From positions 1 through 64,000 of the forward strand of contig JARRKC010000044.1 of NCBI GenBank assembly GCA_037388505.1: 64,000 bases of DNA, written 5' to 3'. The DNA is from JARRKC01 sp037388505 (GTDB lineage: Bacteria > Acidobacteriota > UBA6911 > RPQK01 > JAPXNP01). The position numbers and the translations under genes are program-made. The notes beneath the pieces were generated by a model that saw only the letters and a program-made list of their open reading frames with translations, had not been told where the DNA came from and made no database searches. Below, one piece after another: positions 25,574-35,700 of the stretch. How positions within the stretch are numbered: the first letter of the stretch is position 1; each line of letters begins with the position of its first letter.

Positions 25574-25927
25574 TCAGTACCCTTGCGTCACGGCATCGAC
25601 GGTGGTAAACCAGATACCCCTCAACGTCGAGTCGACGATCTGCCACTGGCGCTGTTGGCTGGCGAGCTCTTCAACCCCTTGCTGGGTCAAACGATAGTAC
25701 TTTCGCCGCCTTCCCGTCTCCGATTCTCCCCACGTCGCTTCGACGTGGCCGTTGCGCTCCAAGCGATGCAGCAACGGGTACAGCATTCCGTCGGTCCACT
25801 GCAGCTCGTGCCCGGAGAGCTCGCTGATTCGCTTGAGAATCGCGTAACCGTAGCTCTCACCTTCGCTGAGTATGGCCAACACGAGAGGTGTCGCGGAAGC
25901 CGCGACGAGGTCCTTGCTGATGTTCAT
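25574..25927 (-). CDS. PadR-family transcriptional regulator
   Basis: 117 residues. The winged helix-turn-helix has the family pattern: LVLAILSEGESYGYAILKRI, then ELQWTDGMLYPLLHRLERNGHVEATW, then GRRRKYYRLTQQGVEEL. It is a short-form PadR that represses its own operon until a ligand or membrane signal relieves it. GAGGTG precedes the ATG. It shares a transcript with the permease-prefix membrane protein downstream (28-base gap). An imperfect palindrome at 25942-25962 in its promoter is a likely operator. Confidence 0.92.
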   Translation of the reverse strand: MNISKDLVAASATPLVLAILSEGESYGYAILKRISELSGHELQWTDGMLYPLLHRLERNGHVEATWGESETGRRRKYYRLTQQGVEELASQQRQWQIVDSTLRGIWFTTVDAVTQGY

Positions 25928-25941
25928 GGCTGCACCTCGAT

Positions 25942-25962
25942 ATACATAAGTGCCTTATACAT
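25942..25962 (-). promoter_or_regulatory. Probable PadR operator
   Basis: ATACATAAG (25942-25950), TGC, CTTATACAT (25954-25962) form an inverted repeat with two mismatched pairs, 15 bases upstream of the PadR start. A further TATGTAT follows at 25971-25977. The ATGTA...TACAT-like ends fit known PadR sites, and the AT-rich core would overlap a -10 element. Confidence 0.5.
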
Positions 25963-26429
25963 GGAACCTCTATGTATTGTCAATCTGACGGACAGATCGA
26001 TATTTGGGGCCTGGTGACTACGCTTCGCTGGTATCTCGAAAAGCACGGCCAATTGGGAGGCTTATCGCCAAGGGTCTAAGCCGAACCTGCGAAGATCGCG
26101 CTACCTTCCGGGCTGGAAACGAGTTGTTCTCGCGTCGTCCAAGAAGCGATCACCAGCATACTGCATCACGCCGGACTTTCTCCGAGAGTCGCCATCGGTC
26201 GTAGATAGAAGCGAAATCCCGCAATCATCCTCAAAGCCGGCCTCTGCTCGAGGCCCAGGGGCCGGAAAAACTCATTCGCATCGCACCTCACGTTAAAATG
26301 ACAGCTGGCGATCCAATTCGGTCCTCTTCGGTGCATCGGGGCTGGGTCCACCACCCCGAGTCGACTGACAAATGATAGAGATCGAGCGATGATGATGTGG
26401 AGAAGTACTGAGGGGACTTGATTCTGGCG
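25963..26429. other. Divergent intergenic region, PadR / sensor kinase
   Basis: About 465 bases without a protein-like frame or strong hairpin. CGTTAAAATGAC near 26290 is the most AT-rich spot on the sensor-kinase side. I cannot name a promoter with confidence. Confidence 0.4.
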
Positions 26430-28247
26430 ATGGCTTCCTCAACAAGAACACTAATCAGTGCCGGCTTTGGAGCGTCTCTGCTCCTGATTTGCGCGATCGG
26501 CCTCTTCTCGTACTGGGCCCTGACTGAGCTCGCCCAGGCAAACGAGTGGGTCGAACACACGTATCAGGTGCTCGGAGCGCTCGATGATTTCCAGACCTCT
26601 CTCCTCGCGGCTGAGGCGAGCGCGAATAGCGTGGCAGCCTTTGGAGAACATCCTGCCGCGGAACTTTTCCGGGAGAGCTCAGAATCGGTTCGCGAGCGGT
26701 TTAGCCATCTTCAGAGCTTGACGGCGGACAACGCCAGCCAGCAGGAGCGCCTGAACCTGTTGGGCTCTCTGCTCACCGAGCGACTGAACCTGCTGGGAGC
26801 GATGATCAGACGGCACACCTCTGCCCATCCTGACGTCAAGCAGGAGTTGGCTCTGACTGATCAGGGGACAGAAGTCATGGGCAGGATGCGTTCGATCGTC
26901 ACCGACATGAAAGCAGAGGAACAGGGTTTGCTGTCGGAACGCAATCGAACCACTCGGGCCGATGCTCACCTGGTCATCGTCATCATCCTCGTCACCGTTC
27001 TGGCGGCCCTGGTATTGGCTCTCGTCGCGACGATCAGCATCAACCGAAACATATCCAGACGGCAGAGGGCCGAGGAAAAAGCCCGGCGACACTCCCGTCG
27101 CCGGGAGGTGCTGCGGGGCATCGACCAAGCCATCTTGTCCGCCCACTCACTGACAGAAATCGCCGAGACCGTACTCGATCGGATCCGGGACCTCCTCCCA
27201 TACCAGCAAGCCAGTGTCCTGATATTCGAAGATCCCGAGCAATCCGAGGGCAGAGTGATCGCTGCCCGCGGCGACGAAGGGACGAACGTCAAGGTTGGGA
27301 ATCACATCCCTCCTGAGGCCTTTGGCGACATACAGGAACTTCGCAAGGGCCACATCTGCATCAAAACGGACGACGCACCCGGCTCAGATCCGGCACACCC
27401 GGGTCCGAGCCACTCACTGGTCAGCGTGCCTCTCATCGTGGATGACAGTCTGGTGGGCATGTTCAGGCTCGGCAACGAGCGCCAGGAAGTGTTCACACCG
27501 GATTACCTGGACGCCGCAGGCGAACTGGCGGCGTCGCTCGCCGTGGCTTTTCAGGGAGCACTGCTTCTCGAGCGCCTGAAGACGGCGAACGACCGGTTGG
27601 AGACGATGTCCCGCCGACTGCTCGATGCAGAGGAAAACGAAAGACGACGTCTGGCGCAGGATCTTCACGATGAACTCGGGCAAACGTTGACCGTCATCAG
27701 TCTCCGTTTGCAGCTTCTCGGCAAACGACTTGGAGATACCGAACTGGCAAACCATGTATCCGACAGCATCGAAATCCTGCATAAAGCGACGGATCAGGTG
27801 CGCAGCCTCGCGCTCAACCTCAGGCCTCCGTCCCTGGACGACCTGGGACTGGTCAAGACACTTTCATGGTACGTGGAACACCAGGCGCAGTGGACCGAAC
27901 TGACGACACATTTCACGGCCGACCCACCGGAAATCTCGCTCCCACCTGACCTGGAGACCACCTGCTTTCGCGTCGTTCAGGAAGCGTTGACCAACGCGAT
28001 GCGATATGCGCGAGCCCGTCGTCTGGACGTGGGTCTTCGCCGGCTCGACGGAGAAGTGGAGCTGTTGATCCAGGATGACGGGGTCGGCTTCAACGTCGAA
28101 GCGACGATGAAGAGGGCCGAGGCAGGTTCCGGGTTCGGCTTACTGGGGATGGACGAACGCGTGCGCCTGGCGGGCGGGCGCTTCATCGTCGAATCGGCTC
28201 CCGGATCGGGAACGGTCATTCGAGCTCGATTCTCGGTCCCTCATTAA
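26430..28247 (+). CDS. Sensor histidine kinase (CHASE3-GAF-HisKA_3)
   Basis: 605 residues from the ATG at 26430. A TTG at 26418 is also possible, and spacing to AGGGG suits neither perfectly. Helix 1 (about 8-28) and helix 2 (about 180-201) bracket a periplasmic all-helical domain of CHASE3 type (about 35-170). A GAF domain (about 230-380) follows. The HisKA_3 dimerisation helix EENERRRLAQDLHDELGQ puts the phospho-acceptor at His413. The ATPase domain has the N-box QEALTNAMRYA and the G-box DDGVGF, and ends GSGFGLLGMDERVRLAGG. It belongs to the NarX/DegS-like group that pairs with LuxR-type response regulators, but no regulator gene adjoins it, so it is an orphan kinase. Confidence 0.93.
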   Translation: MASSTRTLISAGFGASLLLICAIGLFSYWALTELAQANEWVEHTYQVLGALDDFQTSLLAAEASANSVAAFGEHPAAELFRESSESVRERFSHLQSLTADNASQQERLNLLGSLLTERLNLLGAMIRRHTSAHPDVKQELALTDQGTEVMGRMRSIVTDMKAEEQGLLSERNRTTRADAHLVIVIILVTVLAALVLALVATISINRNISRRQRAEEKARRHSRRREVLRGIDQAILSAHSLTEIAETVLDRIRDLLPYQQASVLIFEDPEQSEGRVIAARGDEGTNVKVGNHIPPEAFGDIQELRKGHICIKTDDAPGSDPAHPGPSHSLVSVPLIVDDSLVGMFRLGNERQEVFTPDYLDAAGELAASLAVAFQGALLLERLKTANDRLETMSRRLLDAEENERRRLAQDLHDELGQTLTVISLRLQLLGKRLGDTELANHVSDSIEILHKATDQVRSLALNLRPPSLDDLGLVKTLSWYVEHQAQWTELTTHFTADPPEISLPPDLETTCFRVVQEALTNAMRYARARRLDVGLRRLDGEVELLIQDDGVGFNVEATMKRAEAGSGFGLLGMDERVRLAGGRFIVESAPGSGTVIRARFSVPH

Positions 28248-28341
28248 CCACGGCTCAGGACCGCCGAGTCGCAGCTTCCGTCGGCGAGACGGCTTCGCCC
28301 GGAAACAACAGGGCGGATCGCGACCATCGACGAGAACATTC

Positions 28342-30105
28342 CTATGGGGCGTCTACCGGTTTCCAGGGCGCTGGAAACACGTGAATACGTTCCGCGTATT
28401 CGTCCCAGATGGCGGCCATTTCCTGGACTTTTTCAGGGAATTGCTCCGACAGGTCATGGAGTTCGCTTCTATCCTTCTCGATATCGTACAGCTCCCATGG
28501 GCCTTGCCTATAGTTCTTCCAGGTTCCGTATCCCCCGTTCAGCAGTTCTCCTTTGGAAACGAGCTTCCACTTCCCGAGTCTCACAGCCCGGTTCATTTCG
28601 TGTTCCCAGCAAAGCGCCTTTCCGCGCTCCAGGGGCTCATCCCGGAACAGCGGAACCAGGCTGATGCCCTCCATGGGCTGGATTGGACGGCCGCCGACCT
28701 CTGTCGGGTAGGATGCCCCGGTCAATTCGACGATGGTCGGCATGATATCGATGATGTGACCCGGAAATGAAGAGAGACGGCCTTGGCCATTGAGGCCATC
28801 GGGATAGTGAACGATGAGCGGCGTAGAGATGCCCCCCTCGTGGACCCAGTGTTTGTACTCCCGGAACGGCGTATTCGAAGCGTTGGCCCAGACCTTTCCA
28901 TACGAAACGTAAGTCGATGCGTCTCCGCCCCGAATCCCCTCTCCCTTCATGATGTACTTCCCGTCCCTCGTAATGTGCGGGATCATCTCCGTCTGGATCT
29001 CGTCCTTTCCCAAGGCCTTGAGGTTGGTGACGTCCTCCGCCCACGGCCCAGTCTTGCCGAGACTTCCAATCTCTTCCGCACACCCGCCATTGTCCTGGAG
29101 AAAGAGGACGACCGTGTTATCGAAAACCTTCCCCTCCTTCAGTGCTCCAACGATGCGGCCCACTCCCTGATCCATCTCATCGACCATGGCCGCGTACACT
29201 TCCATCCGGCCGGCTTCCACTTCAGGACGCTTTTCCTCCTGCCACGGATGAACATCGAGGGGAGACAGTTCCGCGTCCGCGGAAATCACTCCCAGCTTCT
29301 TCATCCGCTCAATACGCTGCTCTCGGACGGCTTGCCACCCGGCATCATAGACGCCCTTGTATTTTGCGATGACCTCAGGCCTGGCCTGCATCGGCCAATG
29401 CGCTGCCGTATAGGCCACGTACATGAAGAAGGGGGCTTCTTTGTCCCGTTCCTCGACGAATTGGACCGCCGCATCCGTAATGGCATCGGTGTAGTAAAAC
29501 TGCTTGTCGGAACTCGTATCACTGAACGGGCTGATCAGCGTATTGCCTCGGCATAGAGTCGCCGGATCAAAATAGCTTCCGGCTCCGATGATCGTGCCGA
29601 AGAAGCGATCGAATCCGCGCTGCAAAGGCCAGTTGTACTTTGGGCCGTCGGCGGCAGAATTGCGGCTGACGTGCCACTTGCCGGCCATGAACGTGGAGTA
29701 GCCGGCGGATTTGGCGACTTGGGCCAGCGTTACGCTGTCGTTGCTCAGATCCCCCTGATAAGCCTTGATGTCGGAATCAATGGCCGTCATCCAGCCCATC
29801 CCGGCCTGGTGAGGATAGAGGCCAGTCAGCAGCGATGCCCGGGTCGGACAGCAACGTGCGGCGTTGTAGAACTGAGTGAGCCGCAGTCCGTCTTCGGCCA
29901 GTCCGTCGAGATTGGGGGTCTTGATTTCACTCCCGTAGCAGCCAAGGTCCGAGAAGCCCATGTCGTCACTCATGATGAGCACGATATTCGGTCTCTTCGA
30001 TACGCCCTGTGTCTGGCCTGCCTCCTGCGGTCCGGTACAGCCGGACAGCGCGAGCCCCACACAGAATGCCGTACAGAGAAATATGAGTCCCCTCCGCAGT
30101 TTCAT
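28342..30105 (-). CDS. Sulfatase (arylsulfatase, S1 family), lipoprotein
   Basis: 587 residues. A lipoprotein signal (FLCTAFCVGLALSGC, lipidated Cys23) anchors it outside the cytoplasm. The catalytic formylglycine site is intact as C85-C-P-T-R (NAARCCPTRASLLTG), and metal ligands appear as MSDDMG (residues 45-50). The C-terminal subdomain region has the typical ALCWEHEMNRAVRLGKWKLV and WELYDIEKDRSELHDL blocks. It removes sulfate esters from sugars or aromatic compounds after conversion of Cys85 by a formylglycine-generating enzyme, which is not encoded in the window. It is followed by a second sulfatase gene on the same strand, upstream by 79 bases, suggesting an operon for sulfated polysaccharide use. 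Confidence 0.95.
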   Translation of the reverse strand: MKLRRGLIFLCTAFCVGLALSGCTGPQEAGQTQGVSKRPNIVLIMSDDMGFSDLGCYGSEIKTPNLDGLAEDGLRLTQFYNAARCCPTRASLLTGLYPHQAGMGWMTAIDSDIKAYQGDLSNDSVTLAQVAKSAGYSTFMAGKWHVSRNSAADGPKYNWPLQRGFDRFFGTIIGAGSYFDPATLCRGNTLISPFSDTSSDKQFYYTDAITDAAVQFVEERDKEAPFFMYVAYTAAHWPMQARPEVIAKYKGVYDAGWQAVREQRIERMKKLGVISADAELSPLDVHPWQEEKRPEVEAGRMEVYAAMVDEMDQGVGRIVGALKEGKVFDNTVVLFLQDNGGCAEEIGSLGKTGPWAEDVTNLKALGKDEIQTEMIPHITRDGKYIMKGEGIRGGDASTYVSYGKVWANASNTPFREYKHWVHEGGISTPLIVHYPDGLNGQGRLSSFPGHIIDIMPTIVELTGASYPTEVGGRPIQPMEGISLVPLFRDEPLERGKALCWEHEMNRAVRLGKWKLVSKGELLNGGYGTWKNYRQGPWELYDIEKDRSELHDLSEQFPEKVQEMAAIWDEYAERIHVFPAPWKPVDAP

Positions 30106-30184
30106 ATTCTTCGTCCCATCCGTCTGTGAATGATTTCCCGAGTACCGAGAGTCTCGGCTCTCGTGTCTCGTCCATCGAGGAAGA

Positions 30185-31774
30185 CTAGTTCTTCTCTTCC
30201 GTCCAGTAGTTGTGCTCCAGCTTCTTCTGCTTGTAGTCGCCGCCGGGCAGAGGGAGTGGATCGACGGATCGAAGCATCCAGGTCACCATCGTCTTCAGCA
30301 GGTCGATCTTCACATCCCCGTATCCGTCCCGTGCGTACAGGTTGACCAGTTCGAACGGGTCCTTTCCAAGGTCATAGAGCTGTCCGTTTCCGTCCTGATC
30401 GACGATGAGTTTCCAGTCACCTTTCCGGACCATTCGCATGAGGCCGGCCTGGGAATAGCGGTTGAGCTCATCGAAGGTCACGGCAGGCCTCAGTCCGTAC
30501 TTGAAGTCGATCGGATCATCCCAGCCATAGGCAGGGCCACCATACCCCTGCTCGACGTAGATACTTTCGAATTCTCGTTCAGGATAAGGCTGTCCCGTGA
30601 TCATCGGCCAAAGACTGCGCCCCTGGACGCCAGCAGGGATTTCGACCTGGACCGCATCGCAGATGGTCGGGAAAACGTCGATGATCGAGACGAAGGCCTT
30701 TTGGGGCTCCGGATCTCGAGCGACCTGGTATCCATAGACCTGGAACGGGATCCTCGTCAGCACCTCGGGCACTCCGGCCCCTTTTCTCATCAGGCCGTAC
30801 TCTCCGGCGTAATCACCATGATCGGCAATGATGAAGATCAGGGTGTTTTCCGTCAGGTGTTTGTCCTCGAGAAACTGGACAAATCGGCCGATCTGATCGT
30901 CGAGCAGCCGTATCATCCCATAGTAGTTGGCTCGCATCCTGGGCAGGATGGCCTCGTAGTTCGGGAATCCTTTTTCGCCCAACTGCCTTGTGAACTGCCA
31001 TACAAAGCCCTTGTCGGCCAGGATTTCTTTCCCCGCATGGACCGGAGGGATGCTTTCCGGAGGAAACAACGAGAAATAGGGCTCGGGTACCTGGTAGGGA
31101 TTGTGGGGCTCTGTGAAGGACATCTCCAGGAAGAAGGGCTGCTCCTCGTTCAGGCCTTCGATCCAGTCTTCCGCATCCGTCACAATCCGGTACGGATGCT
31201 GATATTCAATCGGAAATGGTGTGGGCTTCGGTTCCACTCGGTGGCGAAGGCCAACCAACCACCGATCGAATTCCTTCTCCCCTTGTCGCTGCTCGTCGGA
31301 AATGTCCTCCTTTCCGCTGCCGGTCTCCCCGCTCAGGTAGTCCAGATCTTCCCGCTTCAAGTAGGTATGATTCTTACCGATGAGCGCGGTGGTGTACCCG
31401 GCGGAATGGAGCAAGCTCACCATGTCCGTGGTTCCGAGTCTCAACTCCGGCGAATCGACCGTGGGGTTGGCCCGGACGCCGTGGGCGCTGCAAAACCGCC
31501 CGGTCAGTAGACTGACTCTGGCAGGCGCACACTCGGGTGTCGAGGTGTAGGCCCGGTTGAACCAGACCCCCTTCCTGGCCAGCGCATCCCGAAACGGTGA
31601 CGTGTCCAGCCCGAATCCTTCGCGACCAAATGCGTGAGCCTGCTGCTGATCAGTCATGATGATGATGACGTTCGGCTTTCTCTGTCCGCAGACCGAGACA
31701 GAGAGGGCGATCAGCAGCGTCAGCCCAAGTAGCAGGAGCGTACCGTTCTTCATTCTGGTGTGGTCATTCCTCAT
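30185..31774 (-). CDS. Sulfatase (S1 family), secreted
   Basis: 529 residues from the ATG at 31774 (AGGAA 7 bases upstream). The ATG at 31753 would also keep the whole signal peptide (KNGTLLLLGLTLLIALSVSVCG). The formylglycine motif is C82-A-P-A-R (TPECAPARVSLLTG). The first metal-binding strand is IIIMTDQQQAHAFG. The middle carries IADHGDYAGEYGLMRKG, a typical sulfatase D-H metal pair. It is less than 30 percent alike by eye to the neighbouring sulfatase outside the motifs, so the two probably act on different sulfate positions. It is the first gene of the two-gene minus-strand unit. Confidence 0.93.
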   Translation of the reverse strand: MRNDHTRMKNGTLLLLGLTLLIALSVSVCGQRKPNVIIIMTDQQQAHAFGREGFGLDTSPFRDALARKGVWFNRAYTSTPECAPARVSLLTGRFCSAHGVRANPTVDSPELRLGTTDMVSLLHSAGYTTALIGKNHTYLKREDLDYLSGETGSGKEDISDEQRQGEKEFDRWLVGLRHRVEPKPTPFPIEYQHPYRIVTDAEDWIEGLNEEQPFFLEMSFTEPHNPYQVPEPYFSLFPPESIPPVHAGKEILADKGFVWQFTRQLGEKGFPNYEAILPRMRANYYGMIRLLDDQIGRFVQFLEDKHLTENTLIFIIADHGDYAGEYGLMRKGAGVPEVLTRIPFQVYGYQVARDPEPQKAFVSIIDVFPTICDAVQVEIPAGVQGRSLWPMITGQPYPEREFESIYVEQGYGGPAYGWDDPIDFKYGLRPAVTFDELNRYSQAGLMRMVRKGDWKLIVDQDGNGQLYDLGKDPFELVNLYARDGYGDVKIDLLKTMVTWMLRSVDPLPLPGGDYKQKKLEHNYWTEEKN

Positions 31775-31999
31775 CGTTCGTTTCCTGGGTTCGACTGAGG
31801 ATCGAGGGACGATCTCTCGGGCAGGCCGCGGTCTACCGTCCCTTCTGAACAATGTGTATGTCGAAAACTCCAACGAGATAACATCCGGCGATCAACTCCC
31901 GTCGCTTCAGGTTTACATCCTAGTCGCTCGAGAAGACAGGGGCAATAGTCGACAGGAGTCGGGCTTGCGGCTGCGGCGATTCTCAGCTATACGTCATTT

Positions 32000-32740
32000 A
32001 TGTCCCACCAATCTTCAACGAAGAAAACCCGACGTACGCGTACTCACCACTGGAGCGCTCTCAGTCGAACCGCACTGACAGTCGTGTCGGCCGTGCTCTG
32101 TTTCGGAGTTCTCCGACCTCAGGGTACTGAGACCGTTCCGACGAAGAGTGCGCTCCAATCCAATCCGCAGGGATGGATCGATATCCTGCCTTCACCAGAT
32201 CTGAAAGGATGGTCGCGTGTCCCTGTCCCCCCCGGTGGAGAACTGGGCCGCGCCCAATGGCACGTGGACACGGATCGCCACGTTCTTGTTTGCGACGGGG
32301 ACGGTGGACACGACATGCTCCTGTACGACAAACCCTTCGCAGACCTCATCTTCCACTTCGAGTTCCGCTACATTGCGAGCGAGGGCCTGAAGGGCTACAA
32401 CAGCGGAGCTTACGTCCGCAACTCCCCGGACGGGGCCATCTGGTACCAGGCACAGCTGGGCGATGCTCAGGGCGGCTACCTCTTCGGTGACACGCCCGGT
32501 CCGGACGGCAAACTCCGCCGATTCAGCTTGAGGAAGGAGGTCCTCGATGGGCGCGTTCGCCCCGCCGGCGAATGGAACACCATGGAAATCACCGCCCGCG
32601 GCAAGATCCTGACCCTCTGGGTGAACGGGGCGGTGACATGCCGCTTCGACGACTGCAACACGCCTTCCGGCCAGGTAGGCGTCGAGGGCGAAGGCTTCCA
32701 CGTGGAGTTCCGCAACCTGAAGGTCAAGGAACTGCCGTAA
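32000..32740 (+). CDS. DUF1080 (3-keto-disaccharide hydrolase-like) secreted protein
   Basis: 246 residues. A signal-anchor stretch (ALTVVSAVLCFGVL) covers about 25-38. The remainder is one DUF1080 beta-sandwich: GWIDILPSPDLKGWSRVP, then VLVCDGDGGHDMLLYDKPFADLIFHFEFRY, then NSGAYVRNSPDGAIWYQAQLGD, EWNTMEITARGKILTLWVNG and a final VEGEGFHVEFRNLKVKEL. DUF1080 proteins are concanavalin-like and occur beside sulfatases and sugar enzymes, and several hydrolyse 3-keto-glycosides. Divergent placement from the sulfatase operon (225 bases) supports a shared role in carbohydrate breakdown. Confidence 0.92.
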   Translation: MSHQSSTKKTRRTRTHHWSALSRTALTVVSAVLCFGVLRPQGTETVPTKSALQSNPQGWIDILPSPDLKGWSRVPVPPGGELGRAQWHVDTDRHVLVCDGDGGHDMLLYDKPFADLIFHFEFRYIASEGLKGYNSGAYVRNSPDGAIWYQAQLGDAQGGYLFGDTPGPDGKLRRFSLRKEVLDGRVRPAGEWNTMEITARGKILTLWVNGAVTCRFDDCNTPSGQVGVEGEGFHVEFRNLKVKELP

Positions 32741-32770
32741 CATTCAGCGGATCAGGATTCTCTCGCAAGT

Positions 32771-35700
32771 TCACTCGATGACCGCCGGGGGAACCGCCGC
32801 CAGACGGGTGAGTGCGAGGTCGCCGAACATTTCCTGGAGAACCAGGGGCTCGGTCGATTCAATCCGCACGTAACCGCGGACCACTCCAGCCGATGCGGGT
32901 ACGAGTTCCACCAGTTGCTTCGAGATCCGGTGACCCGGTTCCAGATCGATCACTTCCGAGCCTGCCGGGCTCCCGTCCGAGCGGAAGACCTCGATCCTGA
33001 CTTGAGCCGCCCGAGGCTGTGGGTTGTACAGCGCCAGGCCAGTGAAAAACGAGCCGGGAATGTTGGCAACCTGGCTGAAGATCGCCTTCGAGACCAGCTC
33101 GCTCTGCAGGGGCATGGCCGCCGCGTAACGCAGGTCGGGGCTGCCGAAGACAACGTCGCCGAGGATCCCGGGTCCATCGGCTTCGACACGGAGAGAGCCG
33201 ACGAACAAGTCGGATCCGTGGAAGCCGAACAGGTCGGCAACATCGGCCTGAAGGCCGACGCCCGGCCACAAGGTCCTCGTCACAGAAGCGGACAGGGGAG
33301 TTCCGTTTTCGGCGATCGCCGTCAACTCGATGTCGCGACGCTCGTCCGAGACGTTGATCAGCCTGAGGTTCGTGTAGAGCGCATCCCGGGCTGAGGCAAG
33401 CTGAGCGGAGAAACACTGGCTTGCGCCACTGTCCGCAGCCGCGCCTCCCAAGCCGATCGTGGTCTGCTGATCCCTCAAGGTCACGAGCGAGAACCCAACT
33501 ACTCCCTCGCCCTCACGAACCTCGAGCGCCACGTATCCGTCCGAAACGGACGGCTGATCTTCAAACAGCTCCGCTATCGACTGATAAAGGAAGCCTCCAG
33601 CCGGTATTTCTCGGGAAGCGTAGGCCATGGGCGCCATCCCTCCCGGAACCGGCAAATAGAGCGACAGATCGACGACGACTTTGTCTCCGCTCGGATTGGC
33701 GATGCTCAGGAAAGTCGAGGACGAGTGCCCCCGAAATGCGGCGGCACCTTCGAACACCCGGGTGAAGTAGAGCCGTCTGGAGTAGCGCAGGGAATCGAGT
33801 GCCCCGTCGAGACCGTTGCCGTCCCCAAACAGGAAGAAGCTTCCGATCTCGGGGTTGTCGGAGCGCATCTCCACCCAGCCGGATTCGGCCGTACTGGGCG
33901 GCAGATCGAACAGCTCCCTGCCCAGTTGAGCCAACTGGGCTCCCGGTTCCACGATCGTAGATACCGGTCCGCGGACTAGAACACCAGCCGCATCATAGAG
34001 GCGCAGCTCCAGATTTGCGTTCCGGTTGGAGAAGTTCGAGACCGCAAAACCCGTAAAAGCCTGACTGTCCGCTTGGTAGAAGGGAAAGAGGTGTCGTGAA
34101 GGTTGCACCGTGATGGTCACGTACGATGTGGACCGGCGGCCCCACTCGTCCTTCACGGTCAGCCCCACCGGATAGGTACCGGGCTGTTCGAAGGTGAAGC
34201 TCGTCTGCATCGCGGCGATAGGCGCTGCAACGCTCGGAATGCTCCATTCGAATCCCACGATCTCCCCGTCCGGGTCCAAGCTGGTCGAACCGTCGAAGTC
34301 GACCGTCAGCGGCGCCAGGCCCTTGGTCACGCTGGCCACAGGGTCCGCGACCGGAGGCAGATTCTCCACAGGGATGGAAACCGAGTTGTTCATCTCCGTC
34401 AATTCGGAGATCTCGTTCGACGAGTCGACGACGATGACGAGATGTCCGAGACGATCTTCCGGGTAAGTAAAGGAGATGGGCACTTCTTGACAATCCCCGG
34501 CCTTCAGGCCGGGCACCGTTGCTGAAGCCAGTTGCGTCAGAAGCCCGAATTGTGAACCCACCAAGACACTTACTTCGAAACTCTCCACAGGGAAGTCACC
34601 CGAATTGTGGACCTTGACCCGGACTTCAGCAGCTTCGCCCGGTCTGGGATCAGCCGGCGTGAGAGAGATGTCCGCCTTCGTTACGCCCAGATCGACAATC
34701 AGCGATCGTTCGAGCAGTTCGAGATCCGTCCGTCCCTCTTCAGGGATACCGGGTATCTCCCAGTTCTGCCCGTCCATGGGAACGGTTTCCGTAATCCAGT
34801 TCGGGTAGTTGTTGAGATACACGAGATGGATCTTCCCGGTTGGATCGAAGTAACCACTGAGATCATAGGCATCTGCGTCGGTTTGCTCCGTCAGACGACG
34901 ATCCGCGCTCCAACCGTCCGTCAACGCATCGTAGACGAGAGCGAACACGTCTCCCGGCCCCTCCTCCGTCTCCCGCTGAAAAGCCAGCATCAGATGGCCC
35001 TCCGGGCTGGCCAGCAGCTGCGAGTCAAAGAATCCACCCAAGCCGCTCTCTTCGCGTACCAGGGACGGCGTCGGGTTCTGCAAAGTGCCGTGCACCAGGT
35101 CTCCGTTCCGCATCCAAACAACGTGCGCGAGACCGGAGGCGTCGAAGGCGACCGAAGGGTGCCGATTCTCCGTGCCGTCTCCCCCTGCGAAGATCGAGTG
35201 GCTCCAGCCTGAACCCAGCCACCGGTAGAGATCGATGCTCTCATCGCCCTGCAGCTCCGAATCGGGGTCGCCGTTGACTATGTCGGCGGGCATACTCCAG
35301 GAGGACCCGTCCCACACGCTGTATCGAAGGCGGGAGGGCGCTTCCGCAGTGGAGAGAGGCTCCCCCGCCTCGTTTTCCAGCCAGGTCAGCCAGACTCTTC
35401 CATTCCCGTCGTAGGCCAGGTGGAGATCCGTCTCAGAGGCATCGTTCCGGGTCAGGGGCGCCGGTTGCGTCCAAGACTGACTTCCGGGATCGAACCGCGC
35501 AGTGACGATCTCCATCTGCTTGAAGAAAGGAGCCAGGTCGTCGAACGTCCCGGGCACTTGATCGAAATTCGGGTCGCTGCTTCTGATCCAGGCGGCAACG
35601 GCCCCTCCCGAGCCGTCCTGAGAGGCTATCGGATCGAATTCGGCACGCGTGTCGTCATTGATCAGCAGCGGCAAGGACCAATCACCGCCTCCGTTCCAGC

